64,000 nt of DNA from JANQEU01 sp965242805 (GTDB lineage Bacteria; Bacteroidota; Bacteroidia; Cytophagales; Cyclobacteriaceae), in the NCBI GenBank assembly GCA_965242805.1, contig CBDETD010000002.1, positions 1,116,001 through 1,180,000 of the forward strand, written 5' to 3'. Positions 34,466 to 42,822 of the stretch are shown here, one piece after another (the first letter of the stretch is position 1; every line of letters starts with the position of its first letter). Below the pieces are notes generated by a model. That model saw only the letters and a list, made by a program, of their open reading frames with translations. It was not told the origin of the DNA and did no database searches. A program made the position numbers and the translations under genes.

Positions 34466-34599
34466 GATTCTATTGTTACTTTGATCTGTTTTAAGTTACT
34501 TTTTTCTTGTTCAACTCCCTAAATTCCTGCTAATTCAAAATTTCACTGGATGAGTCGTCATTAACTTGTTATTACAGCCAGAACCTATATTTTTAAAAG

Positions 34600-37515
34600 T
34601 TGCAAAAGCTAATAATCACCGTGTCCAGAGGTCTAGGCATATTACTGGGATCAATTCTCTCCTTTTCACTGGCTGCTCAATCATGTCTGCAAAAACTTGA
34701 TAGCGCGGACTATTTCAAAAATATTAACCAAATAAAATCGAAGTTTTATGCAGTTTCCCTTTTGGCGGATCTGGATTCCAGTAAGTGCGTCACGGAAATG
34801 GGAATTGCGGCGATGTACAACAATGTTGGCCTTATACTGTGGGAGGTAAATGACAAACGAAGAAGTCTCGAAGCGTTCCATTCAGGACTGAACCAGGAGT
34901 TATCCATCAAAGATTCTGTACATGCTGACCTCCTAGGTTTATACTATAACTTGTCAACATTGTATCAGGATATCGGTTCCTATGAGGACGCAGGCAAGTA
35001 TCTGGCGTTAGCAGGAAAAGTTACTGAAAGCGCATACAGAGATGACAAGTCTTCTCAACTAAAGTACCTTTTTACCAACGGTGTTTACCATCGAGAAGTA
35101 GGTAACTTCAACGAGAGCCTTTCATCATTGGAGCAGGCAATTGAACTAAATCAGAATGATAACGATTCAATCAAAATCGCTTTGCAAATTGAATTGGGAA
35201 CAACTTACAGACACTTTGGTGATTTGAATAAAAGCGAAGTTGAACTCCTGAAAGCCATAGACATTGCCAAGAACACCAATGAGCTTCAGTATTTACGAGC
35301 AATTGATAGGCTTTCATCTTTAAAAATAGAACAAGGTGAGTACTCGGATTCAGAGAATTATCTGTTGTATAACCTGGACAAGAAGAAGGAGAAATACGGA
35401 AACGACCCGATGGTAATCCTTGAAACATTGAATGGTCTGGGAGTTCTCTATTATAAAATAAATGACCTGTCTTCCGCAAATGATTATATATCAGAAGCAT
35501 TGACCACTGGAGGTGATGTCAAGACCATAAAGCCCTACATGTTGAACAACCTGGGGACCATCTATATGAAACAAGGGGATATTGATCAAGCAGAGGAATG
35601 CTTTCGTGAAAGTTCGGAAAGTTTTAAAGAACTGTTTGGCACAATGAATCCCGACTATGCCAGTAGTTTGAATAATCTGGCAGGAATATATAAAGAACGA
35701 GGTGAACTGGGAGAAGCTCTTAACATCTACACAAAGGTGTTGGACATGGACAAAGTGATTTTCGGAACCAATCATCCCAGATATGCGACATCCCTAAATA
35801 ATGTGGCCATGCTGTACCTTCAACTAGGGCATTTTTCCCTGGCAGGTAAATTATTAAATGAGGCTAAAGAAATAAGGGGAAAGGCTCTTGGAAACTACCA
35901 TCCACTTTTCATTAAGACTGTAAATGATCTGGGACTTTATTATCTGATCAGCAAGGACACCGTTTCGGCCATGGAGCAATTCAACCTTGCCTTAAATTCT
36001 GAAATCAAACACATGCAGGATATATTCCCAGTCCTGACAGATAATCAACGAAAGCTTTATTTTGATGAGACAAGATATAATATCGAAAGATTCAGTTCCC
36101 TAGCGTTCAGAGATTCCTACATCAATACCAATTATGCCAAGGATGCCTTAAATCATTTTATTAATACGAAGGGAATGCTCTTTTATGCCTCGGAAAAAAT
36201 GAGAAAACTCATTCAGTCCAGTGGGGACGACAAGACCATCGCTCTGTATAACAATTGGCGGGATAAAAAATATAAATTGGCACAGGCATATTTGCTGACC
36301 CAGGATGAACGAAGAAAACAGGGGATCTCAATTGAACATCTGGAAGAGGAATGTGCAGATTTGGAGAAGGAGCTTTCACTAAAATTCAAGATCTTTTCAG
36401 ACCAGGAGAAAGCAGCTTATCACAGCTGGGAGGAAATAAGTAGTGTACTTGAAGATAGTACCGTTATGATTGATATTATCCAATTCCGTGACTACAAAGT
36501 AGAAGTTGTGGATGAAGAGATCAATCAGGGCTTCGAGGATTACAGTAATTACGCTGCATTCATCATAGGCTCAGACAGTTTGCTTCAACCAGTGAAATGG
36601 CCAAGATGGGTAGATTTTGACAAGGGATTTTCCAGGTATCGTAATTCACTGACGTACAACGTCCGAGATGAAACAAGTTATGGGACTTTCTGGGAACCTA
36701 TTGACAGACATCTTGGAAGTACAAAGAAGATATATCTATCACCCGATGGAATATTCCATAAGATCAATCCGGGAGTTTTTTATAAGGAGACCGCCAATGG
36801 ATACATTTCGGACAGCTATGATATTATCCACATCACCAGTGGTAAAGACCTGCTATATAACGAAAGAAAAAGTTTGATTGCCGATGCTAAAATATTTGGT
36901 AACCCGAATTTCAATACGCTGAATATAGACTTTGAATTGAATCAACTTCCTGGAGCAGAGCGAGAGGCAAATGACATCTCCAACATTCTGGACGTAAAAA
37001 AGTGGGATACAGATTCCTACTACTATTTGGACGCAACAGAAGAAAGGGTCAAAAATCTTTCAAATCCAGGAGTGATCCATATTGCAACACATGGCTATTT
37101 CAACGAAGATCCAAACCATGCAGATCCATTGCATAGTTCCGGATTGTTCCTAAGCAGAACACAGGAAAGCCAGAATGATGGCTTGTTATCAGCTTATGAA
37201 GCGATGAACTTGCTCCTTGACCAGACCAGCCTAGTCGTCCTTGCTGCCTGTGAAACAGGATTAGGTACCGTGAAAAACGGGGAGGGAGTATTTGGTCTTC
37301 AAAGAGCTTTCCTGGTTGCTGGAGCGGAAAATGTATTGATCAGTTTGGTAAAGATCAATGATGAGGCAGCTCGAAAATTCATGAATTTATTCTATGAGCA
37401 ACTCCTGCAACAGAACGATCCACAACGAGCCTTCTTCAACGCCAGAGCAAGTTTCAAGGAAATAGATCCTAATCCCTACAACTGGGGAGCATATATCCTT
37501 GTTTCGAAGAGTTGA
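34600..37515 (+). CDS. TPR-CHAT caspase-like protein (exported)
   Basis: A 971-residue protein with a signal peptide (MQKLIITVSRGLGILLGSIL, cleaved near FSLAAQS) and tandem TPR motifs over about residues 60-470 (for example YKERGELGEALNIYTKVL). A linker with a coiled coil precedes a C-terminal CHAT domain, a caspase-like peptidase, with His831 in VIHIATHGYF and Cys884 in LAACETGLG; the dyad is intact. Family members bind partners by TPR and cleave or signal through CHAT. Translation likely starts at TTG 34600 or GTG 34621. It has its own upstream region of 134 nt and converges with the GIY-YIG gene. Confidence 0.9.
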   Translation: MQKLIITVSRGLGILLGSILSFSLAAQSCLQKLDSADYFKNINQIKSKFYAVSLLADLDSSKCVTEMGIAAMYNNVGLILWEVNDKRRSLEAFHSGLNQELSIKDSVHADLLGLYYNLSTLYQDIGSYEDAGKYLALAGKVTESAYRDDKSSQLKYLFTNGVYHREVGNFNESLSSLEQAIELNQNDNDSIKIALQIELGTTYRHFGDLNKSEVELLKAIDIAKNTNELQYLRAIDRLSSLKIEQGEYSDSENYLLYNLDKKKEKYGNDPMVILETLNGLGVLYYKINDLSSANDYISEALTTGGDVKTIKPYMLNNLGTIYMKQGDIDQAEECFRESSESFKELFGTMNPDYASSLNNLAGIYKERGELGEALNIYTKVLDMDKVIFGTNHPRYATSLNNVAMLYLQLGHFSLAGKLLNEAKEIRGKALGNYHPLFIKTVNDLGLYYLISKDTVSAMEQFNLALNSEIKHMQDIFPVLTDNQRKLYFDETRYNIERFSSLAFRDSYINTNYAKDALNHFINTKGMLFYASEKMRKLIQSSGDDKTIALYNNWRDKKYKLAQAYLLTQDERRKQGISIEHLEEECADLEKELSLKFKIFSDQEKAAYHSWEEISSVLEDSTVMIDIIQFRDYKVEVVDEEINQGFEDYSNYAAFIIGSDSLLQPVKWPRWVDFDKGFSRYRNSLTYNVRDETSYGTFWEPIDRHLGSTKKIYLSPDGIFHKINPGVFYKETANGYISDSYDIIHITSGKDLLYNERKSLIADAKIFGNPNFNTLNIDFELNQLPGAEREANDISNILDVKKWDTDSYYYLDATEERVKNLSNPGVIHIATHGYFNEDPNHADPLHSSGLFLSRTQESQNDGLLSAYEAMNLLLDQTSLVVLAACETGLGTVKNGEGVFGLQRAFLVAGAENVLISLVKINDEAARKFMNLFYEQLLQQNDPQRAFFNARASFKEIDPNPYNWGAYILVSKS

Positions 37516-37585
37516 ATTCAAATCACTCTGGAGAGATTTTGGTTTGTGACTAGAAACTGGAAACCATTATTGTCTTTACTTCATC

Positions 37586-37606
37586 ATGCTGAATTCATTT
37601 CAGCAT
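37586..37606. terminator. Hairpin between CHAT and GIY-YIG genes, possible bidirectional terminator
   Basis: ATGCTGAA and TTCAGCAT form a perfect 8-bp stem around a 5-nt loop, midway between the two convergent genes ending at 37515 and 37628. No long U-tract follows on either side, so termination is only suggested by position. A similar CTGAA/TTCAG hairpin occurs on the other side of the GIY-YIG gene. Confidence 0.35.
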
Positions 37607-37627
37607 CTGATGTAATAGTGTGAACGA

Positions 37628-37954
37628 TTAAAAACGTCCATCGATCACAGAACGAATATCAGTTTTATCAAACCAATCCTTCGCCAAATCGACTAATTCT
37701 GGATTATGCTCCTTAATCAAGTTCCATTTCCAATCCCTATGCCAGTTTTTTAGTTGTTTTTCTCTTACAAATGCATCATCAAGATTTATAAAGGATTCAA
37801 AATACAATAGGTATTTGATTTTATATTTCGATGTGTGAACACCGCCTATTCCTGCTTTGTGTTCCAGTACTCTTCTTTCGATATCATTTGTCGCACCAAC
37901 ATATAGAATGGTGCGGTGGAAATTGGTCAGAATATAGGTATATCCCTTGATCAC
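37628..37954 (-). CDS. GIY-YIG nuclease-family protein
   Basis: A 108-residue GIY-YIG-domain protein of the YhbQ/UPF0213-like type. The GIY-YIG motif is degenerate but visible as GYTYILTN...ILYVGATND (residues 4-24), followed by IERRVLEHKAG (catalytic Arg region) and FVREKQLKNWHRDWKW with the conserved Lys/Trp patch. Single-domain members are abundant in Bacteroidota, are often isolated in intergenic regions, and their role is not settled. The start codon is GTG at 37954. It is bracketed by two hairpins. Confidence 0.85.
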   Translation of the reverse strand: MIKGYTYILTNFHRTILYVGATNDIERRVLEHKAGIGGVHTSKYKIKYLLYFESFINLDDAFVREKQLKNWHRDWKWNLIKEHNPELVDLAKDWFDKTDIRSVIDGRF

Positions 37955-37968
37955 CTTGGGTTGTTTTA

Positions 37969-38004
37969 AGAATCAGACTCTGAAACAAGTTCAGAGTGGA
38001 TTCT
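37969..38004. repeat. Imperfect palindrome upstream of the GIY-YIG gene
   Basis: AGAATC (37969-37974) and GATTCT (37999-38004) flank an inner perfect 8-bp stem, ACTCTGAA (37977-37984) and TTCAGAGT (37990-37997), with a 5-nt loop. The two stems together make a 14-bp interrupted hairpin, starting 15 nt before the GIY-YIG start. Confidence 0.55.
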
Positions 38005-38242
38005 AGCTAAAATTTCTAAAAATGAAATTGATTAGGATCCATATTTTGCCTATCCTTTACTTCTATACGTTGAATTTTCAACTTTCGAAGTTGGCATAAG
38101 ATGCTCTGGAATAATCAACAATTATTAAGAAGTTACAATTATTTATAGTAAATAACGCAATAACATTCCGAATACTGTTTATCTAATCCAAGACTTGAGA
38201 AATGGGCTCTGAAATAGTCCAGAATCTCAACTTTGATTATCC
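38005..38242. other. Non-coding spacer between the fibre operon and the GIY-YIG gene
   Basis: This AT-rich stretch lies between the end of the OmpA gene and the GIY-YIG leader. I see no plausible coding frame and no tRNA. A small hairpin (CAACTT-tcg-AAGTTG, 38079-38093) is present, with no U-tract. Confidence 0.5.
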
Positions 38243-40495
38243 CTAGAAATTCAGCTGATAGATCAACACCATATCACCTGCTTTCGGTTCTTCGCTGAAA
38301 TTGTTGATCTCATATAGTAGTTCTTCCATTGTGTTGTACTTGGAAGCGACCGTTTGAAGTGTCTCCCCATCCTTCAATTCATAAGCAAAAATGTTATGCT
38401 TTAGATCTCTTTCTTCAAGAAAGTACATAAGATTTGGTATAATACCTGGGTTGAATACCCGTATGACATAACCATGTTCATATGGTTGTTTTCGTTTTCC
38501 ATTCCAGTTTATGACATCTTCTTTCGAAACTCCTAAAAACGAAGCCAACTGCTCGGAGGTACTTTCCTTTCTAACCAAAAGAGATCGGGCAGTATTCAGT
38601 TTTATTTCATCATCGGTTTCCACAATTATCTCCACCCTGCGATTAAAAACCCTGGAATACCAATGATCACGCTCCCCGTGTGGAGGTAGTTCACCCCGGG
38701 GTAGCATCCTTATTTTGCTTTCTGGAATGCCAAGACTTAGTAAATGTTCCCTTACGGCTGTTCCTCGCTTCTCACTCAAGGTATTGTTAAAACTTGTCGC
38801 TCCCAAATTGTCAGTATAGGCCAGGATCTCAATGGATTTATAATTTTGATCCTGAAGTTGAGAAACAAGGTCATTAAGTGAAATGAGTACTTCCGGTCTC
38901 AACTTATGAGAACCATAGGAAAAATATAATTTCTCATAGGGTATTTCGCCCCTTCTTCCCTGTCCTCCAAGAATACCTCCTACATCGGTATTTCTTCCCT
39001 CAGCAGCAATCAATTGTTCTGCTATTTCTTCCTTCTCTTCTTCAGTTTGTATAATGGGAGGCTTTGGTTTTTCCCTTTTTACAGGTTCGAATAATTCGTA
39101 TCCCTGGTAATCTTCAACTCTAAAAGTTATCAGATCCAATGATTCAACATCCCTGAACTTCGAAACAACTCTGGCATCAATCAATGATTCGCCGGAAATC
39201 AATAGTGACAAGAAAAGCTTCTCATTTGGTACATCAAAGCTGAAAAGATTCAATAATCTTTTATCCTGACGGTTAGTTGAAATAAACCCAACGGAGTCAG
39301 AAATAGCAAAATAAGTATCATCCAGTGCTGAGTTAAATGGAGGTCCCAGGTTGTATATCTCAGGTTCAAAAAAGGACTCACCCTTGGCCGCATATATATC
39401 ATATCCTCCGTAGCCTACATGTCCATTGCTGGCAAACAAGAGGCAATTAAATGGAGATGAATAATATGGTGTGATCTCATTTTCCGGAGAGTTTATGATC
39501 TCACCAAGATTAATAGCAGGAGTCCAGGACTCTTCTTCCATACCTCTAAGACTCATCCAGATATCACTCCCACCGAAACCTCCAACTCGATCAGAAACAA
39601 AAAATAAAGTGTCCCCGGTATGTGAAATAGAAGGGTGTTTGTTTTCCGCATTGCTTTCATTGATGTAATCATTCAATGCGACAGGAGCGCTCCATTCTCC
39701 ATCTATAAGATTAGAGACCATTATTGCACAATCTGTTCCCTTTTCACCCAAGCAGGATGAAAAATAGAACTTCATACCATCTTTTGTGAATGATCCGGAA
39801 CCCTCTGCCCATTGAGAGTTAAGCCTATCAAAATTCTGGTCATTTGTAGCACTTCGGAAACGTCCGTTGTCAGTCCGCTCAAAAGCAACAAGGTCAGGAA
39901 GTAGCCCCTTGTACTGACTACCTTCATACTGTAAACCGGGAAGGTTTCGTGTCGTAGCAAAAACAACTGCTTTATTACTGGGATTCACTACCGCTCCAAA
40001 GTCATGAAATCTTGAGTTCAAATCTCCCAATGGATCAACACTGTATCCTTTATCCACTTTCTCCTGGCGTAATGCCAGCAGACAGCCTTCCTTTTGTTTT
40101 CTTGACAGTTCAATCAGTTTCTCATCTACATCCGGTAACGAAATAAGGAATGTGAAGATAGAATCTGCCAGCTCAAAATCACTTTCAAGTTTGAGGATAT
40201 TGGCATAATTATAATAGCCTCTTGCTCGATATTCATGGTTTGGTTCCTGACCTAACTGGAGGAAGGTCTCCTTGGCCTTATCATATTGGAGGGTCCGGTT
40301 GTAACAAAATCCAAGCCGGTAGCGTGCAAAATGGTTCTTCTTATCAATACCAACGATCTTATCATAGAACTCGATCGCATCCAGGAATCGATCGGCCTGA
40401 AATAATTCATCTGCCTTCTCCATCAATCTTGGTATGGATTGACTGTAAAGAGAAAGGGTAACTATAGTCGATAATGTCAGAGCGAGAATCCGCAT
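38243..40495 (-). CDS. PorE-like TPR-PD40-OmpA protein with C-terminal LysM segments
   Basis: A 750-residue exported protein: signal peptide (MRILALTLSTIVTLSLYSQS), TPR-like helices (about 20-150), a PD40/WD40-like beta-propeller (about 170-410; repeats such as HPSISHTGDTLFFVSDRVGG and GGSDIWMS), an OmpA peptidoglycan-binding domain (about 515-625; IEILAYTDNLGA, LSEKRGTAVREHL, NRRVEIIVE), then two LysM-like segments (about 640-690 and 710-750). PorE of the type IX secretion apparatus has TPR, propeller and OmpA parts; the LysM tail is additional. It is the last gene of the four-gene fibre operon, 6 nt after PorP/SprF, and probably anchors that complex to the cell wall. Confidence 0.88.
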   Translation of the reverse strand: MRILALTLSTIVTLSLYSQSIPRLMEKADELFQADRFLDAIEFYDKIVGIDKKNHFARYRLGFCYNRTLQYDKAKETFLQLGQEPNHEYRARGYYNYANILKLESDFELADSIFTFLISLPDVDEKLIELSRKQKEGCLLALRQEKVDKGYSVDPLGDLNSRFHDFGAVVNPSNKAVVFATTRNLPGLQYEGSQYKGLLPDLVAFERTDNGRFRSATNDQNFDRLNSQWAEGSGSFTKDGMKFYFSSCLGEKGTDCAIMVSNLIDGEWSAPVALNDYINESNAENKHPSISHTGDTLFFVSDRVGGFGGSDIWMSLRGMEEESWTPAINLGEIINSPENEITPYYSSPFNCLLFASNGHVGYGGYDIYAAKGESFFEPEIYNLGPPFNSALDDTYFAISDSVGFISTNRQDKRLLNLFSFDVPNEKLFLSLLISGESLIDARVVSKFRDVESLDLITFRVEDYQGYELFEPVKREKPKPPIIQTEEEKEEIAEQLIAAEGRNTDVGGILGGQGRRGEIPYEKLYFSYGSHKLRPEVLISLNDLVSQLQDQNYKSIEILAYTDNLGATSFNNTLSEKRGTAVREHLLSLGIPESKIRMLPRGELPPHGERDHWYSRVFNRRVEIIVETDDEIKLNTARSLLVRKESTSEQLASFLGVSKEDVINWNGKRKQPYEHGYVIRVFNPGIIPNLMYFLEERDLKHNIFAYELKDGETLQTVASKYNTMEELLYEINNFSEEPKAGDMVLIYQLNF

Positions 40496-40501
40496 TATTT
40501 G

Positions 40502-41566
40502 CTACAAAATAGGACTAGGTATATGTCTCAATGGATTTGAAAGATCCAAATTGTAAGTTAATGAAATCTCATAAGTTGGAAGATTGCTTCCGTTATTATT
40601 GAAGACATCCACAGATTGAGTGTTTAGGTCAAAACTTCCTCCTATTCTCAGATTCTCAATCTCGACACCGGCAAGTACAAGGAATGAATTATCAATCCTA
40701 TACCATGATCCGAACTGCACGAGAACGGAGGTCCTTGACCTGACGGAGCTTACCAGTGTTGAGAAATATAGTCCAGCGTTCACCTGTTGGCTACCATTGG
40801 AATACAGAATGTAGGTAGATGGGTGGATAAACCATCTGGGAGCAAGCGTCAGTTTTGCCGAAGCAAATGCCTTAAACAGAAATTGCTTTCTAGCTCCTTG
40901 ACTCTGACTGGAAAATTCAGGTCTATTTAAATTATCGACGCTAATTCCAGCCAGAAAACTTTTATCCCTGACGTAGAAGTTCTCGTTGTCGTAACTGGCA
41001 TAAATTAACCCAAAATTAAAAACAGGATAGAAAACTGTAGTATTATCAAGATTTTCACCGGTGCCATCCGTATAGCCACTTATGTTCCCCGGACTATTAA
41101 TATTAGATAGATATCTGTTATACTCGGTGCCCCATCTTAATCCCACATCGTCGAGTTTATTCTGAACAACCCCACCCTGAAGGCCAAAAATCACATACTG
41201 ATTGTGTAATTGAGAAAGTTTGAACCTGTAGGCACCTGATAACATAATCTTTTGAGAGGTGTATACGCCCTGGAATCCACGCTTCTCACGGAAAAAAGTC
41301 ATCCCTGCACCCCCAATCTGTTGATCTTTGCTTGTTACTCTTTTGAATGGATAGTTGAAAGTTGCTTGAATCAACTCTACATATTCAGTGCTTGCTTTTC
41401 GTCCCCCTTGCTTATAATTCGCGTTGAATGAGAGATTTGGCAAAACCCCGGAAAAGGCAGGATTCATGAGAGAGGATGCAGCAAAGTACTGTGAGAATTG
41501 ACCCTCTTGGGCTTGGAGCTTTGTTAATCCGATAATCAGGAAAAATATGGTAAATTTTAATCTCAT
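40502..41566 (-). CDS. PorP/SprF-family type IX secretion outer-membrane protein
   Basis: A 354-residue beta-barrel protein of the PorP/SprF family. It has a signal peptide (MRLKFTIFFLIIGLTKLQAQ), then the family N-terminus EGQFSQYFAASSLMNPAFSG, and amphipathic strands ending in YEISLTYNLDL. In Flavobacterium, SprF-like proteins are needed for secretion of partners carrying a type B C-terminal sorting domain; that the CHU_C protein upstream is the partner here is inference from adjacency. Its ATG overlaps the CHU_C stop by one base, and the OmpA gene follows after 6 nt. Confidence 0.92.
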   Translation of the reverse strand: MRLKFTIFFLIIGLTKLQAQEGQFSQYFAASSLMNPAFSGVLPNLSFNANYKQGGRKASTEYVELIQATFNYPFKRVTSKDQQIGGAGMTFFREKRGFQGVYTSQKIMLSGAYRFKLSQLHNQYVIFGLQGGVVQNKLDDVGLRWGTEYNRYLSNINSPGNISGYTDGTGENLDNTTVFYPVFNFGLIYASYDNENFYVRDKSFLAGISVDNLNRPEFSSQSQGARKQFLFKAFASAKLTLAPRWFIHPSTYILYSNGSQQVNAGLYFSTLVSSVRSRTSVLVQFGSWYRIDNSFLVLAGVEIENLRIGGSFDLNTQSVDVFNNNGSNLPTYEISLTYNLDLSNPLRHIPSPIL

Positions 41567-42813
41567 TACCTTACCAGTAATACTGCCCCATAATCATCCG
41601 GAAGTCGATCATTCAGTGCCGGATCATTAAGGAATGTGTCCGGATAAACTCCCACATCTGTAACAATTCGAATTGAGTAGTAATACACTCCTGCCGGAGC
41701 GTCCAACCCCGAGTTTAAGGTTCCATCCCATCCAATGGAAGTCAAATCAATGTCTGTTCCGGAATCAGAAAAACTATACACCTCACGATTGAAGGAATCG
41801 TAAACTACAATTGAAACATCTGTTACTATCCCTCCTCCGAAGAATGGCCGGAAAATCCTGTTTTGTGAAAAGTTTCCATTCGGAGCGAAGGCATTTGGCA
41901 CATAAAAGGTTGGTCCATCGGCTACGGGAAGCAATCCAATACTAAATCGAATCGGAGTACTACCTATACCGATTGCTTGAGATGTTTGTATAATTCCAGC
42001 CGTGACAAATTCATCCGGAGGCGTCCCTACTGGATTTACTACATGATGTAAAGAATCCAGTGGTGAATACAACACGATCCCTGCATCGTATCTATCTGCA
42101 TTAATTAGTGGAGTAAGAGCTTGTAAATTGATACCTGAAAAATCAAGTTCTAATTCCGTACTCGTCGAATCACCCGAAAACACACTGATGACCCATTCAA
42201 AATTTGGGTCTATCTCTGCTATTTCATCATCCGGTAATAATGAATTTGGGTCGGGCACCCTGCACTCCACCTTAAATTCGGTCCCGGGTGGGACATTGAG
42301 AAGAGTCACATAATTTGGTTCATTATTAACCCCCACAGGGAAAGTAACCTGACCACTATTGGTTGCAAAACCAAACATAGGACCTTCAACAAATCCCAAT
42401 CCATCGGGCATTGATGTTCCGGTTACCTGGAATGTACCCTCCGGCGCCTGAACAACCCCCTGCGTGGCATCCATTGAACCCTTAACGATCATTCTCGGTA
42501 CGGAAAGGATTAGTTCGTTCTGCTTATCGATTTCAAAATTCTCCGTGAAAATGGTGTCATTCGCAGTCACCTCTTGATCATCGGTACCTACAAATTTGAC
42601 ATTACCCACCTCCTGATTATTTCCAAAGTCTATGTCACTAAATGCAATGATCCTTCCTTCATTTATTATTGTATCGTTGAAAGTGAGGTCACCGCCTACG
42701 TAGAAATCTGTATTTGGTGTCAGGTACAATCCACATTCATCACCGAAAGTGATGGTCTGGGATTGTACAGTTAGCCTGAACAATATGAGAACAATCGCTA
42801 TAAAACTTCTCAT
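41566..42813 (-). CDS. Exported protein with CHU_C/type B sorting domain
   Basis: A 415-residue protein with a signal peptide (MRSFIAIVLILFRLTVQSQ), an N-terminal beta-rich domain (VGGDLTFNDTIINEGRIIAF and so on), and a C-terminal gliding-motility-type CHU_C domain, about residues 320-415. The domain shows the hallmark FYVPNAFAPNGNFSQNRIF, VSIVVYDSFNREVYSF and GWDGTLNSGLDAPAGVYYY. CHU_C is the type B sorting domain read by type IX secretion. The protein is far smaller than usual type B cargo. It lies 9 nt after the giant fibre gene and overlaps PorP/SprF by one base, so it may be a sorting adaptor for the fibre; that is a hypothesis. Confidence 0.88.
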   Translation of the reverse strand: MRSFIAIVLILFRLTVQSQTITFGDECGLYLTPNTDFYVGGDLTFNDTIINEGRIIAFSDIDFGNNQEVGNVKFVGTDDQEVTANDTIFTENFEIDKQNELILSVPRMIVKGSMDATQGVVQAPEGTFQVTGTSMPDGLGFVEGPMFGFATNSGQVTFPVGVNNEPNYVTLLNVPPGTEFKVECRVPDPNSLLPDDEIAEIDPNFEWVISVFSGDSTSTELELDFSGINLQALTPLINADRYDAGIVLYSPLDSLHHVVNPVGTPPDEFVTAGIIQTSQAIGIGSTPIRFSIGLLPVADGPTFYVPNAFAPNGNFSQNRIFRPFFGGGIVTDVSIVVYDSFNREVYSFSDSGTDIDLTSIGWDGTLNSGLDAPAGVYYYSIRIVTDVGVYPDTFLNDPALNDRLPDDYGAVLLVR

Positions 42814-42822
42814 GATCCCGAA

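Noticed and set aside
37628..37954. Homing endonuclease or intron
   Set aside because: Only a 108-residue GIY-YIG domain is present, with no intron structure or interrupted gene around it.
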